Positions 1 to 8,189 of a stretch of DNA of 64,000 nt are shown in pieces. Source of the stretch: Dictyobacter alpinus (GTDB lineage Bacteria; Chloroflexota; Ktedonobacteria; Ktedonobacterales; Ktedonobacteraceae); NCBI RefSeq assembly GCF_003967575.1, contig NZ_BIFT01000002.1:2480001-2544000 (forward strand). Direction: 5' to 3'. Under the pieces are notes generated by a model. That model searched no databases, was not told where the DNA came from, and was given only the letters and a program-made list of their open reading frames with translations. Each line of letters begins with the position of its first letter. The stretch's first letter is position 1. The position numbers and the translations under genes are program-made.

Positions 1-1
1 T

Positions 2-658
2 GCGAAAGACTGGCCGCCCGTTCTGGCACCCAAGGGCATGATGACGGTCTCCAGTTCCATGGCCCTGCCCAAACAGTTGTCGGTGCATCAGACCGCCAAT
101 GGAGCCCAGGTCTTCTATGATGGTCATGCCTTGTATACCTATGCAGAGGATAAGCAGGCGGGGCAAGCGATGGGTAATGGTGAGGATATGGATTGGTATC
201 TGGTAGACGCCCCGATAAATACTGCTGCAAACACTCCTGCCCCTCCGGCGAACACGAACATGATGAAACAAGGCATCGTGGTTACCCCGGATGCTGCCGG
301 TAATATGGATGCCTTTATTCACACGGGGAAGGCCGCTATTAATGGCAATCAGGTCCATGTACTGCTAACGAACAAAAACTTCGCCCTGTATTACTATAAG
401 CCTGATCCTATGCTGCAATCCACCTGTACCGGTGACTGTGCGAAAGACTGGCCGCCCGTCCTGGCACCCAAGGGCATGATGACGGTATCCAGTTCCGTGG
501 CCCTGCCTAAACAATTATCGGTCCATCAGACCGCTAATGGCGCCCAGGTCTTCTATGATGGGCATGCTTTATATACCTATGCGGAGGACAAACAGGCAAA
601 CAACGCTCAGGGCCGTGGTGAAGATATGTCATGGTACATGGTAGGTTTCCTGCTGTAA
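2..658 (+). CDS. Secreted YxFxxD-repeat (COG4315-type) protein, 3' part
   Basis: The frame is already open at the left edge (first full codon at position 2), so this is the C-terminal 218 residues of a longer protein. It contains two near-identical copies of a module with the motif DGHALYTYAEDK followed by a W-Y-x-V end, joined by a Pro/Ala/Thr/Asn linker and a second motif ALYYYKPD followed by the pair CTGDC. This is the pattern of the predicted secreted lipoprotein family COG4315 (conserved Y-x-[FWY]-x-x-D), whose function is unknown. The DNA of the two modules repeats with a period of 438 bp (positions 1 and 439), which points to a recent internal duplication. The signal peptide or lipobox would lie upstream of the window. 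Family assignment is good; role unknown. Confidence 0.8.
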   Translation, partial: AKDWPPVLAPKGMMTVSSSMALPKQLSVHQTANGAQVFYDGHALYTYAEDKQAGQAMGNGEDMDWYLVDAPINTAANTPAPPANTNMMKQGIVVTPDAAGNMDAFIHTGKAAINGNQVHVLLTNKNFALYYYKPDPMLQSTCTGDCAKDWPPVLAPKGMMTVSSSVALPKQLSVHQTANGAQVFYDGHALYTYAEDKQANNAQGRGEDMSWYMVGFLL

Positions 659-788
659 CGGATTCCGCCTGATGGACATTGCTCCCATAGTAAAGGGCAC
701 AAGCCGCTGACATCGCTCAGCTATGTTTGTTTGGTGGTGCGCAGCGCATTTGCTTGCGAATACGCTGCGCGCTCACTGATCTGGTGAC

Positions 789-1592
789 CTACGCTGTCGC
801 CCGGATGCTGTCCGCAAATTCCAGTACGAGATTGAGCAAGCGTTGTGGTTGCTCAAATTGTGGAAGGTGACCGGCTTCCGGAATGAGTTCAAAGCGGGCA
901 TTAGGGAAAGATTGCGCATAGACCTGACCATATTCAGGGCGTATGACACGGTCACTTGCTCCCCACACCACCAGAACCGGGACACTCACATGTTTGAGGC
1001 GACGTCTGAGTCTTGGGTCACCCATACCCTGTCCCTGATCATAGACATAAAGCGCCCGGACATTGGCTGCACGAGCCTGGGCCTGCTCAGGAGTAATGGT
1101 CGCTGGATCAATGCGGAAGGCAGCTGGATTGTGGTAGCTGAGGGCCGCCAACTCATCAGGTGTCAGAGTCGACACATCAGGAATAGGATATCCCTCTACT
1201 TGAATACCACCGGCATCTACGAGAACCAGGCCGCTCAGCCGCCGCTCGGTATCATGCAAAGCCATGGCAGATGTGATCCAGCCGCCCATTGAGGAGCCGA
1301 TCACCAGTACATCATGCAGATCTAGCCGTTTGAGCAGATCAAGATAGGCAAGGGCGAGATCATCAATACTGTCGAACCACTCAGGACGTGGCTCGCCCGC
1401 AAATCCAGGGTGGGTTGGCAGGAGCACATGCATACGTTTGGAGAGTACTTTAGAGAGTTCCAGCATGGTTTGCGGCCCGCCGCCACCATGCAAGAGAAGC
1501 ACCGGGCGGCCACTGCCTCCCTCATCAACGCGTAATGTCAGGTCATCGGCGAAAGTTTCTCTTCTAGTGGTCAGTGGAGGTAGATTACTCAT
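789..1592 (-). CDS. Alpha/beta hydrolase
   Basis: This 267-residue protein has the layout of an alpha/beta hydrolase: an oxyanion-hole HGGGG at residues 35-39, the nucleophile elbow GSSMGG at 99-104 (Ser101), a probable acid in the segment WGASDRVI near residue 215 and the catalytic His in EAGHLPQFEQP near 247. Family members hydrolyse esters, amides or C-C bonds in small molecules; the substrate cannot be read from sequence. It is cytoplasmic, with no signal peptide. The ATG is preceded by an A/G-rich stretch. It stands alone and points away from the repeat-filled gap at 1.6-2.0 kb. Confidence 0.9.
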   Translation of the reverse strand: MSNLPPLTTRRETFADDLTLRVDEGGSGRPVLLLHGGGGPQTMLELSKVLSKRMHVLLPTHPGFAGEPRPEWFDSIDDLALAYLDLLKRLDLHDVLVIGSSMGGWITSAMALHDTERRLSGLVLVDAGGIQVEGYPIPDVSTLTPDELAALSYHNPAAFRIDPATITPEQAQARAANVRALYVYDQGQGMGDPRLRRRLKHVSVPVLVVWGASDRVIRPEYGQVYAQSFPNARFELIPEAGHLPQFEQPQRLLNLVLEFADSIRATA

Positions 1593-1617
1593 AGTATTTC
1601 TTCTTCTTTCTTTTAAG

Positions 1618-1680
1618 TGTCAGACTCACACCCCCATTGGGGAGCGTGCAGCCAGCCGTACTCGGGCACTAAAGCGCCCA
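1618..1680 (+). repeat. Head module of an intergenic mosaic repeat (third copy)
   Basis: This stretch matches, with substitutions, the start of the elements at 46714-46875 (same strand) and 59484-59645 (opposite strand). Shared blocks run in the same order: GTGTC-GACTC, GCAGC-AGCCG-AC-CGGGC and a small hairpin of the form GGGCnCTnAAGnGCCC. Unlike the other two copies, it is not followed by the long GTGTGGTG palindrome; a separate MITE-like element begins 4 bp later instead. It is non-coding, and the reading frames crossing it look like chance. Confidence 0.6.
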
Positions 1681-1683
1681 TAC

Positions 1684-1954
1684 AATGAGTCATCCCAGAT
1701 TTTTGAAAAATCTGAAAATGGGTTCCACTCTTCCAATGCGGGAGGTGCAGGAGGGCGGCTAGCCCTCCTGCCGGGGTGCGGGGCAGGCATGCTGGGGGCA
1801 TGACGTCCCCGCTCGTTCTTTCTCCCTCTCGCGCCGCCTACGGCAGCGTGCAAAAAGAGAAAAAGGAGGGGTTGCGGGGACACCCCGCACCCCGGCAGGG
1901 AGGACCCTGCACCCCGGTTTTAAGAACTTTTTCAAAAGTTCGGGATGACTCATT
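1684..1954. mobile_element. MITE-like element with 13-bp terminal inverted repeats
   Basis: A 271-bp non-coding stretch is bounded by perfect inverted repeats AATGAGTCATCCC (1684-1696) and GGGATGACTCATT (1942-1954). Each end is followed on its inner side by a similar small hairpin (1697-1713 and 1924-1941, both built on TTTTTGAAAAA-like arms), so the symmetry extends to about 40 bp per side. The interior is GC-rich and made of further hairpins such as GGAGGGCGGCTAGCCCTCC. There is no open frame for a transposase, so mobilisation in trans is an inference. No clear target-site duplication is visible. It fills the gap between the hydrolase and cupin genes. Confidence 0.55.
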
Positions 1955-2034
1955 AATTTAAATAAATAGAATGTTTAAATGTTCGAATGAAAGCATTCGG
2001 TGAACCACGAAATTTTATGCGAGGCTGACAGGTG

Positions 2035-2481
2035 TTAAGAAACAACCTCTGTGTCGTAGCGTGCCATCAATGTAGCCGCTTGTTGTGAATCGAGTGTACC
2101 GCCAGTCTGAAGGAGCTGGCTCACCTCCTCAAGATAGTGAACATAGAGTGGAGGTGTAAACGTATTAAGGAAGCGAGCTCGTTTTTCGGTGGCGTTGCGA
2201 AACGTATGAGCCGTTCCGATGGGCACCATCACTAACGTCCCTTGACCTGCCTGCACAATTTGTTCTCCTGTCAGAAACTCCAGAACCCCTTCAAGAATGT
2301 AAAAGCCCTCTTCATGTGTGTGATGAATATGTAATGGTGGTCCGGAAGTATGAGGAGGCACTTCAAATTCGGCGATGCCTAATGTTCCCCGCGTCTGCGT
2401 TCCATCCTCTTGTACCACCATTTTAATAGGACCGATAGAAAGGGTCCGTCCGTCTTCCGGCTTGACTACGATGACACTCAT
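2035..2481 (-). CDS. Cupin-domain protein
   Basis: This 148-residue single-domain protein has the two cupin motifs: PLHIHHTHEEGFYILEG (metal ligands H, H, E) and, about 30 residues on, GTAHTFRN (third His). It therefore forms a small beta-barrel likely to bind a divalent metal; the substrate is unknown. An AAAGGA ribosome site lies 8 bp before the ATG. It is divergent from the MarR gene at 2723, and the roughly 240-bp gap contains tandem AT-rich repeats, so control by that MarR protein is likely (inference from position). Confidence 0.88.
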   Translation of the reverse strand: MSVIVVKPEDGRTLSIGPIKMVVQEDGTQTRGTLGIAEFEVPPHTSGPPLHIHHTHEEGFYILEGVLEFLTGEQIVQAGQGTLVMVPIGTAHTFRNATEKRARFLNTFTPPLYVHYLEEVSQLLQTGGTLDSQQAATLMARYDTEVVS

Positions 2482-2601
2482 GAAAAAATCCTTTCATACT
2501 TGTAAGAACCAAGAGACGATATGCGTAACGCTCCTACTTCTCGCTGAGAGGGAACTTGTCGTATCCATTTCAGAACTGGTATACTTATGTAAGCAGGCTT
2601 A

Positions 2602-2688
2602 TATAAACAAGCTTGTATAAGGATTATAACATAAACATCTTTATATAAGCAAGTGTATATAAGCAAGTGTATATAAAAGTGTTTATAT
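2602..2688. promoter_or_regulatory. Probable MarR operator array between cupin and marR
   Basis: The divergent gap holds three tandem 14-bp units (TATAAGCAAGTGTA at 2644 and 2658, and a degenerate TATAAAAGTGTTTA at 2672). To their left is a dyad around ACAAGCTTGT (2607-2616) flanked by TATA on both sides. Repeated half-sites with CAAG/CTTG between divergent genes are what MarR-family autoregulators usually bind. Any reading frame starting at the ATG at 2687 would begin inside this array, which argues for the downstream start at 2723. Confidence 0.5.
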
Positions 2689-2722
2689 GAGTAGCCAGAA
2701 AATGAGGAGGAAGAGAACATCC

Positions 2723-3154
2723 ATGGGCGCAACAATCGAAGCTCTGGGACAGGCCGTTAAACGCTTGCAGTACCGTCACCATCGCACGCTTGATGGGAAA
2801 CTGGTGCCACTGGGAATCACGCTGGTGCAATGGGACGCGTTGCGCGCGATCGGACAGCATCCTGATGCGTCGTCACACCGATTGGCGCAACTGACATTCC
2901 AGACCGATCAATCTTTTGGTGCCCTGGCAAATCGCATGGTGGCTCGTGGTCTGATCACCCGGGTCACGGGACCGGGGCGAGCACTACGCCATCGCCTCAC
3001 GTCCACCGGGGAGGAACTTCTGATTAAAGGTCGTACCGAAGTTAATGAGGTACTCTCACAGTCCTTCTCGCCGCTTTCTCCTGCTGAAAAAGATACCCTG
3101 TATGATCTGCTTACGCGCCTGCTGAATGGCTCTAGCGAACCACTGGGAGAGTAA
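2723..3154 (+). CDS. MarR-family transcriptional regulator
   Basis: This 143-residue protein has the winged-helix layout of MarR regulators: an N-terminal dimerisation helix, an HTH region (SSHRLAQLTFQTDQSFGALANRM) and the wing (GLITR-TGPGRALRHRLT), then a C-terminal helix. I chose the ATG at 2723 because GAGGAGGA lies 11 bp upstream; the ATG 36 bp earlier lies in the repeated operator region. It probably represses itself and the divergent cupin gene in response to a small ligand. A nucleotidyltransferase gene follows 30 bp downstream on the same strand and may be cotranscribed. Confidence 0.88.
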   Translation: MGATIEALGQAVKRLQYRHHRTLDGKLVPLGITLVQWDALRAIGQHPDASSHRLAQLTFQTDQSFGALANRMVARGLITRVTGPGRALRHRLTSTGEELLIKGRTEVNEVLSQSFSPLSPAEKDTLYDLLTRLLNGSSEPLGE

Positions 3155-3184
3155 TGGAGAATAGTAAGAAAGGGTGGTAATAGG

Positions 3185-3898
3185 TTGTACGAAGCCTTAT
3201 TGCAGGAGATAGTTGCGGAGGCATCAAGGCAAGATGAGATTATTGGGATCTTGCTGACAGGTTCGGTTGCGAGAGGCGATGCTTTGCCAGGGGCTGATCT
3301 TGATCTGCGTTTCATTCTTACTCCAGAGACCAGGCGTGAGTTTCGGCGAGAGGTACGCCAAGGGGTGCTGGTTGAGCAGGGTTTTGCTGATGTGACAAAA
3401 GCGCAGTCCGAGCTTGAAACGAATCCGATGAATGTCTATGCCTATCTGGATGGACGGATCCTCTTTGATCCACAGGGAGTCCTTGAGCACTTGAGAGAGC
3501 AGGCGCAAAGACGTTTTGAGACGTATCAACTTGCTGAACAGGAGCGAGAGAGAATCATTTCCTGGTTAGAGTCCGCACGTGCGAAAATACAGGTTGCCGA
3601 GAGCGGAGGCGATCAGGTGAAAGCAGCTTTTGTAACCGGCACAGTTTCCTGGCAAATTGTTGAGGGGTTGTGGGCCGCGAATAATCGGCCGCTTCCACCC
3701 AATGGATCAGTCTGGGTGCACCTCAAGGATTTATCTCAAGGACCTCCTGATGTAGAAGCTCGTCTGGAACGCTTCTTTTGTGGTGAGACGGAACAGCGTA
3801 TCCAGGTTGCTTTAGCGTTTCTTGATTGGATTCTGGTGCACCTGAATCATGATGGGAATACTTCTCTTCCAGCCAGCAGAAACAATGAGCCTGCCTGA
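3185..3898 (+). CDS. Nucleotidyltransferase-domain protein
   Basis: This is a 237-residue protein with the minimal nucleotidyltransferase signature LTGSVARGDALPGADLDL near residues 26-43: the GS motif followed by D-x-D, which binds Mg-NTP. The C-terminal part is helical with no second domain I recognise. Family members transfer a nucleotide to small molecules (aminoglycosides, lincosamides) or to proteins, including the MNT antitoxin type; the target here is unknown. The start is TTG at 3185, with AGGGTGG about 8 bp before it. It lies 30 bp after marR and could share its transcript. Confidence 0.85.
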   Translation: MYEALLQEIVAEASRQDEIIGILLTGSVARGDALPGADLDLRFILTPETRREFRREVRQGVLVEQGFADVTKAQSELETNPMNVYAYLDGRILFDPQGVLEHLREQAQRRFETYQLAEQERERIISWLESARAKIQVAESGGDQVKAAFVTGTVSWQIVEGLWAANNRPLPPNGSVWVHLKDLSQGPPDVEARLERFFCGETEQRIQVALAFLDWILVHLNHDGNTSLPASRNNEPA

Positions 3899-3924
3899 TC
3901 TGGTTTCAGCGCTTGATACATCCC

Positions 3925-4287
3925 TTAGCAGGTCACATGGAACAAGCTCATAGCAGGGCCTGCTGACTCATTCCAGACATGAATAGCTTCGGGTGTTGGT
4001 AGAAGATCCACCTGGCACTGTTTGTGTTTGAAGTAGTCAGCGGCCTCCTCGGAAAGTTGGACGTTTCCAGCCTGGCCGGTGCCGATGATCAGCCGTTTTG
4101 CCGCTGGCTCATAGACATGTTTGGCCTCGGCGAGCGAAAGGATATGTGATGTCCCATAGACGGCCTTTGATAATTTTTTCTTGCGCTTCTCTATCTGGCC
4201 ATCAGGCCGGATGATTACATCATGGTCAAAGGTAGTTCCTTCAATGGTAATAGAACCAAAGCTGGTCTGCTCAATGGTAGGTTTCAC
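3925..4287 (-). CDS. Mth938-like (AAMDC-type) domain protein
   Basis: The protein is 120 residues and covers a whole Mth938-like domain: FGSITIEGTTFDHDVII at the start, SHILSLAEAKHV, then LIIGTGQAGNVQLSEEAADYFK and the C-terminal WNESAGPAMSLFHVTC. This small alpha/beta fold is widespread in bacteria, archaea and animals, and its biochemical role is not established. The start codon is GTG at 4287 with a strong GGAGGAG 5 bp upstream. It is monocistronic and convergent with the nucleotidyltransferase gene. Confidence 0.85.
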   Translation of the reverse strand: MKPTIEQTSFGSITIEGTTFDHDVIIRPDGQIEKRKKKLSKAVYGTSHILSLAEAKHVYEPAAKRLIIGTGQAGNVQLSEEAADYFKHKQCQVDLLPTPEAIHVWNESAGPAMSLFHVTC

Positions 4288-4537
4288 TTTTCTCCTCCTC
4301 TGCTAGCTGCCTGCCTGCTGATTGCATGTGCTTAGAAATAGCAGCATATATACAAATACAACGTTTAGAGTGAATGCTTGGAAGATCATGGTTCATCCTC
4401 ATATAAATATAGGCGCGAGAAATATAGCACTGTTGTACCGTCGCTTTTTGTATGAATCGTCGCTTGTGCCCTTGTCGATCTTATAAGAAGTGGATACAAT
4501 AGAGCTGCATCAATTGTTATGGAAGGAGAGCGAAGCC

Positions 4538-4996
4538 ATGGTGCGCGAGGAATATATCTTCGATCCGAACATCAGCATCCAACGAGAGCAATATCTCACG
4601 AACCAGCTTCTCGCCTATAATCAGACCCATAGTGCTGCACTTCCAATTGAGCATGTTGATCCTTCACCGCTTCAGATTACCGTTCTCGATCCAACGGGAA
4701 TGGTACTGGGCGGGCTTGTTGGCAGAACACATGCCATTCCTCAGTGGTTCGAGATCAGCATTGTTTGGATCGATGAAGCCCTTCGTCAGCATGGCTTGGG
4801 TCGTCGGTTGATGATGGAAGCTGAGCGCGAAGCACAACAACGTGGTTGCCGCTATGCCCGTGTTACAACCTCCGACTTTCAAGCTCCAGGATTTTATCAA
4901 CGCCTGGGATATATTCTCTATGGAAAACTCGAAAATTGCCCGCCAGGAGAAGCTGTCTTTTACTTATGGAAAAACTTGCATGCAAAAAATGCATAA
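4538..4996 (+). CDS. GNAT-family N-acetyltransferase
   Basis: This 152-residue GNAT domain has the acetyl-CoA pyrophosphate loop QHGLGRRL, the preceding strand FEISIVWIDEALR and the C-terminal FYQRLGYILYGKLENCPPG typical of the fold. The substrate is unknown. I chose ATG at 4538 because GGAAGGAG lies 8 bp upstream; a GTG 48 bp earlier is in frame but has no ribosome site. It stands alone. Confidence 0.88.
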   Translation: MVREEYIFDPNISIQREQYLTNQLLAYNQTHSAALPIEHVDPSPLQITVLDPTGMVLGGLVGRTHAIPQWFEISIVWIDEALRQHGLGRRLMMEAEREAQQRGCRYARVTTSDFQAPGFYQRLGYILYGKLENCPPGEAVFYLWKNLHAKNA

Positions 4997-5228
4997 TATC
5001 CTAAAAATACAAAGGTCCGCCAATTTTTTGCCAGCACAACAATGAACATATATGAGGTATTGTCTTTGCGAGCTGCCGGGAAGGGAGGCCTGGTTGATGT
5101 GGTATACTGGCTGTGCCACTGATTTTGGCCAGATCTGACAGGATAGGGTGCAGCGAAGAGGACAAAATCAAGGTCTAACCACAGCTACTTTGCCTATGAA
5201 CGTGAACACCGCATGGAGGGACTCATTG

Positions 5229-6530
5229 ATGAGTAGTTCAGCGCTCAATACCTCAACGCAGCCAAATCGTTGGCTGATTGCTATCGCCGCTTTTGTATTA
5301 CAGCTTGCTCTTGGCTCGGTTTACGCCTGGAGTGTCTTTTCCAAACCTATTGCTGGTCTATTTAATGGTATCCCGGCTGGCAAAGTGACTGCCGCGCAAC
5401 TTGCACCGATTAGTTTAACCTTCTCTATCACGTTGCTTGCTCTTGGTGTTACTGCCGCCTTTGGCGGCTATCTCCAACTTCGCTATGGTCCTAGAGCCGT
5501 TGCGACCGTGGGAGGTATTCTCTATGGTCTGGGCATTGTGCTTGCGGGGCTAACTCTACCAGTCCACAATGTTTATTTGTTGTATCTGACGTATGGAATT
5601 ATTGGTGGCATCGGTATTGGACTCGCATATATTGTGCCGCTGGCAATGCTGTTGCGCTGGTTCCCTGATCGGCGCGGTTTTATCACCGGTCTGGCAGTTG
5701 CTGGTTTTGGTCTGGGCGCGCTTGTGATCGCACAAGCTGTACCACCACTATTGGCTCCCACATCGATAGGTGTTGCATCGACATTTACTTATCTTGGGAT
5801 TGTCTATCTCATCGTCGTAGTGGGCGCGGCCCAGTTCTTTCGCCGGGCGCCTGAGGGATATGCCCCGGCTGGTTGGACCCCTTCTGCAACCACTGAGGCC
5901 GTACGAACCAGCCGGGATTATACCCTGGGTGAGGCGCTACGGGAACCACGTTGGTATGTGCTCTGGCTCATCCTGGCGCTCAACGTAACTGCTGGTGCAG
6001 CCTTAATTGCGGTAGCCTCCCCACTGGCGCAAAAATTCACCGTTGTGGATGCCATCGCTGCGGCGGTCTTTGTTAGCACTATTTCAGTCTTCAATGGACT
6101 GGGACGATTGCTCTGGGCCTGGCTCTCTGACTCCATTGGCCGTCCATTTACTTTTCTGGCCATTTTTATCGTTCAGATTGTCGCTTTCCTGTTTCTGGCT
6201 CAGATTGGGGCTGGCGGCTTCGCTCTATTGCTTATCCCGGGTGCGCTGATTGGTCTCTGTTATGGTGGTGGTTTCGGTACCATGCCAGCCTTTGCCGCTG
6301 ACTTTTTCGGCGCTAAATACTCTGGAATCATCTATGGAGCCATGTTGACTGCCTGGAGTGCTGGCGGTATTGTTGGTCCTATTCTGATATCAAATATGGA
6401 ATACCATACCGCCATCTATGTTATCGTGGTCATCCTGGCAGTAGCCTGTGCCCTGCCACTGCTTGCGCGTTTCCTTAACCAACGCCAGCCTAACGACTCA
6501 ATTGAGGTCGTTGCAGGCGATAATTCCTAA
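5229..6530 (+). CDS. MFS transporter, oxalate/formate antiporter (OFA) family
   Basis: This 433-residue polytopic membrane protein has about 12 hydrophobic segments. The first, WLIAIAAFVLQLALGSVYAW followed by SVFSKP, is the OFA-family signature; the central loop after helix 6 (RAPEGYAPAGWTP) is also typical. Family members exchange or take up small mono- and dicarboxylates; the substrate here cannot be told. ATG at 5229 has GGAGGG 8 bp upstream, so the in-frame GTG at 5148 is less likely. No partner enzymes such as formyl-CoA transferase or oxalyl-CoA decarboxylase are nearby. Confidence 0.9.
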   Translation: MSSSALNTSTQPNRWLIAIAAFVLQLALGSVYAWSVFSKPIAGLFNGIPAGKVTAAQLAPISLTFSITLLALGVTAAFGGYLQLRYGPRAVATVGGILYGLGIVLAGLTLPVHNVYLLYLTYGIIGGIGIGLAYIVPLAMLLRWFPDRRGFITGLAVAGFGLGALVIAQAVPPLLAPTSIGVASTFTYLGIVYLIVVVGAAQFFRRAPEGYAPAGWTPSATTEAVRTSRDYTLGEALREPRWYVLWLILALNVTAGAALIAVASPLAQKFTVVDAIAAAVFVSTISVFNGLGRLLWAWLSDSIGRPFTFLAIFIVQIVAFLFLAQIGAGGFALLLIPGALIGLCYGGGFGTMPAFAADFFGAKYSGIIYGAMLTAWSAGGIVGPILISNMEYHTAIYVIVVILAVACALPLLARFLNQRQPNDSIEVVAGDNS

Positions 6531-6594
6531 CTCACACGCAGAGTACATAGCTGTAGTTTGATCTTGATTTTTGTCACTCTCGCTGAACCCTATC

Positions 6595-7188
6595 CTATTT
6601 GTGAAGGACTTCGTAACGTACAAGGATGTTTTCAGAGTCCTCCCAACTACGCACACCGATGAGCCGAAGTGATGCGGGAGGTTTGCCTGCAAAGACGGGA
6701 ACGCCTTCTCCTAAGACGATGTTGCCAATCATCAGATGGAGTTCATCTACCAGATCATGTGCCAGCAGATCGTTCCAAAGCGTTCTGCTGCCTGTCATCA
6801 AAATATCTTTGCCTGTATTTTGGTTTTTGAGTTCGGCAATCTGCTGGTACACGTCTGCACGCCTGATGATGCGGATATTGGGCCGGTTGTCCACCAGCGT
6901 ATCTGAGACAACGATATCTTTGACGGACTTGCCAGCCTGTACCATCTCCCTCTGTTCGTCCGTCCACTCGTCAGAATCTGGATTCTCGGCGACCTTGGGC
7001 CAGTAGCCGTGAAACAGTTCGTGGGAAACGCGGCCCACCAGAAACGTATCGGCTGTACGTAGCAGTTCGGCGTTATAGCCGTTGAAGGCTTTGCCTCCCA
7101 TCACGGGAAACATGACCGAGACATCGTTGTCCAGCCCGGTGTGATATCCATCCAGTGAGATGATGTTATAGACAATGATTTTTCGCAT
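6595..7188 (-). CDS. Dihydrofolate reductase family (RibD C-terminal-like) protein
   Basis: The 197-residue protein starts MRKIIVYNIISLDGY, has the NADPH-binding DTFLVGRVSHELF and the late segment DILMTGSRTLWNDLLAHDLVDEL with GVPVFAGKP. This is the single-domain RibD_C/DHFR-like family common in Chloroflexota and Actinobacteria, which are NADPH-dependent reductases of unknown substrate rather than true folate or riboflavin enzymes. It is convergent with the OFA transporter and followed on the same strand by the SMP-30 gene 46 bp upstream, so the two may be cotranscribed. Confidence 0.88.
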   Translation of the reverse strand: MRKIIVYNIISLDGYHTGLDNDVSVMFPVMGGKAFNGYNAELLRTADTFLVGRVSHELFHGYWPKVAENPDSDEWTDEQREMVQAGKSVKDIVVSDTLVDNRPNIRIIRRADVYQQIAELKNQNTGKDILMTGSRTLWNDLLAHDLVDELHLMIGNIVLGEGVPVFAGKPPASLRLIGVRSWEDSENILVRYEVLHK

Positions 7189-7234
7189 ATTCTTATGCCC
7201 TTACTATTCTTTGAAAGAGGTTGTATGCCTGCAA

Positions 7235-8062
7235 TTATGGTTGGCTGATACCTGGTGCGGGCGCATGGGTGATGAGGACCTGGCCGGTCCGTTGCGCGTT
7301 GTCCATATGCTCAAAGCCATGCCATTCGGCTGCCATCATGAACAGCATTTGTGCGTCTATTCCTCCAAGCATACACGCAAAGCAGCCGCGATCAAGCTGG
7401 ATTTTCTGCAAGATCTCACCACCTTTGCGTACGCGTACGCAACATTTGTTGGGAACATCTCCGAACCACACGGCACCTTCAGTATCGAGGCAGATCCCAT
7501 CAGGGGCGAAGCCTTCAATCCTGGCCCAGACGCGCTGATTTGACAGGCTCGCATCTTCATCGATGTTGAAGGCCAGGAGTTGGCTGGTGTGGGAATCAGC
7601 GACAAGCAGTGTCTTGTTATCTGGTGTGATGGCCATGCCATTAGGAAATTCAAGTCCAGTGGCCACCTGACGTACCAGTCCATTATTGGTAACCACAGCG
7701 ATAATTCCAGGAGCACCAAAGCCGCCGCCATTTACATAGATATTGCCGCGACCATCCACGACGATCTCATTCCAGATGCTGCCTAAATTGGAGAGCGTGG
7801 CATGCGTGACAAGTTCTCCAGTGGGCTCTCTACGTAGCAGGAGACCCTCGCGTCCTGAGACAACAAGCAGACGTCCATCGGGTAGCCAGTCGATGCAAAA
7901 TGGAATGGTGGTTGGAACACGGACCATGACTTCGCTCTTACCAGCAAGGTTGACGGCTACGATCTCCTGCATGCCCCAGTTGGAAAACCAGAGACGATCC
8001 TCGTGCCAGCGCGGTGACTCACCGAACGCAAGCCCGGCCAACAATGTTTGTACTTCAGGCAT
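7235..8062 (-). CDS. SMP-30/gluconolactonase/LRE-family hydrolase
   Basis: The protein is 275 residues with the six-bladed propeller motifs of the SMP-30 family: the metal-ligand Glu in GESPRWHEDRLWF near residue 14, Asn in IWNEIVVDGRGNIYV, Asn in FPNGMAITPDNKTL and Asp in APDGICLDTEGAVW. These four residues normally coordinate a divalent metal that activates water to open a lactone. The true substrate (a sugar lactone or another ester) is unknown. No signal peptide. It lies 46 bp ahead of the RibD-like gene in transcription order. Confidence 0.9.
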   Translation of the reverse strand: MPEVQTLLAGLAFGESPRWHEDRLWFSNWGMQEIVAVNLAGKSEVMVRVPTTIPFCIDWLPDGRLLVVSGREGLLLRREPTGELVTHATLSNLGSIWNEIVVDGRGNIYVNGGGFGAPGIIAVVTNNGLVRQVATGLEFPNGMAITPDNKTLLVADSHTSQLLAFNIDEDASLSNQRVWARIEGFAPDGICLDTEGAVWFGDVPNKCCVRVRKGGEILQKIQLDRGCFACMLGGIDAQMLFMMAAEWHGFEHMDNAQRTGQVLITHAPAPGISQP

Positions 8063-8189
8063 TTTGAAGCTTCCTTTTTATTTACTTGAGCACAGAACCC
8101 AGGCTCTCACGTTGCTGTTTGTAGAGGTAACTAGAAATATAATACTCTCCATGAATAGAAAAAACTTCTTGGATCTTGCTCTTTATTGG

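Noticed and set aside
843..1292. Open frame on + inside the alpha/beta hydrolase gene
   Set aside because: It lies antisense to a well-conserved gene, has no ribosome site and gives no recognisable protein.
1438..1953. Several open frames on both strands across 1.4-1.95 kb
   Set aside because: They run through GC-rich hairpins and inverted repeats and have biased, low-complexity products; the repeats explain them.
3185..3898. MNT/HEPN toxin-antitoxin pair with the nucleotidyltransferase
   Set aside because: No HEPN gene is beside it, and the protein is longer than an MNT antitoxin.
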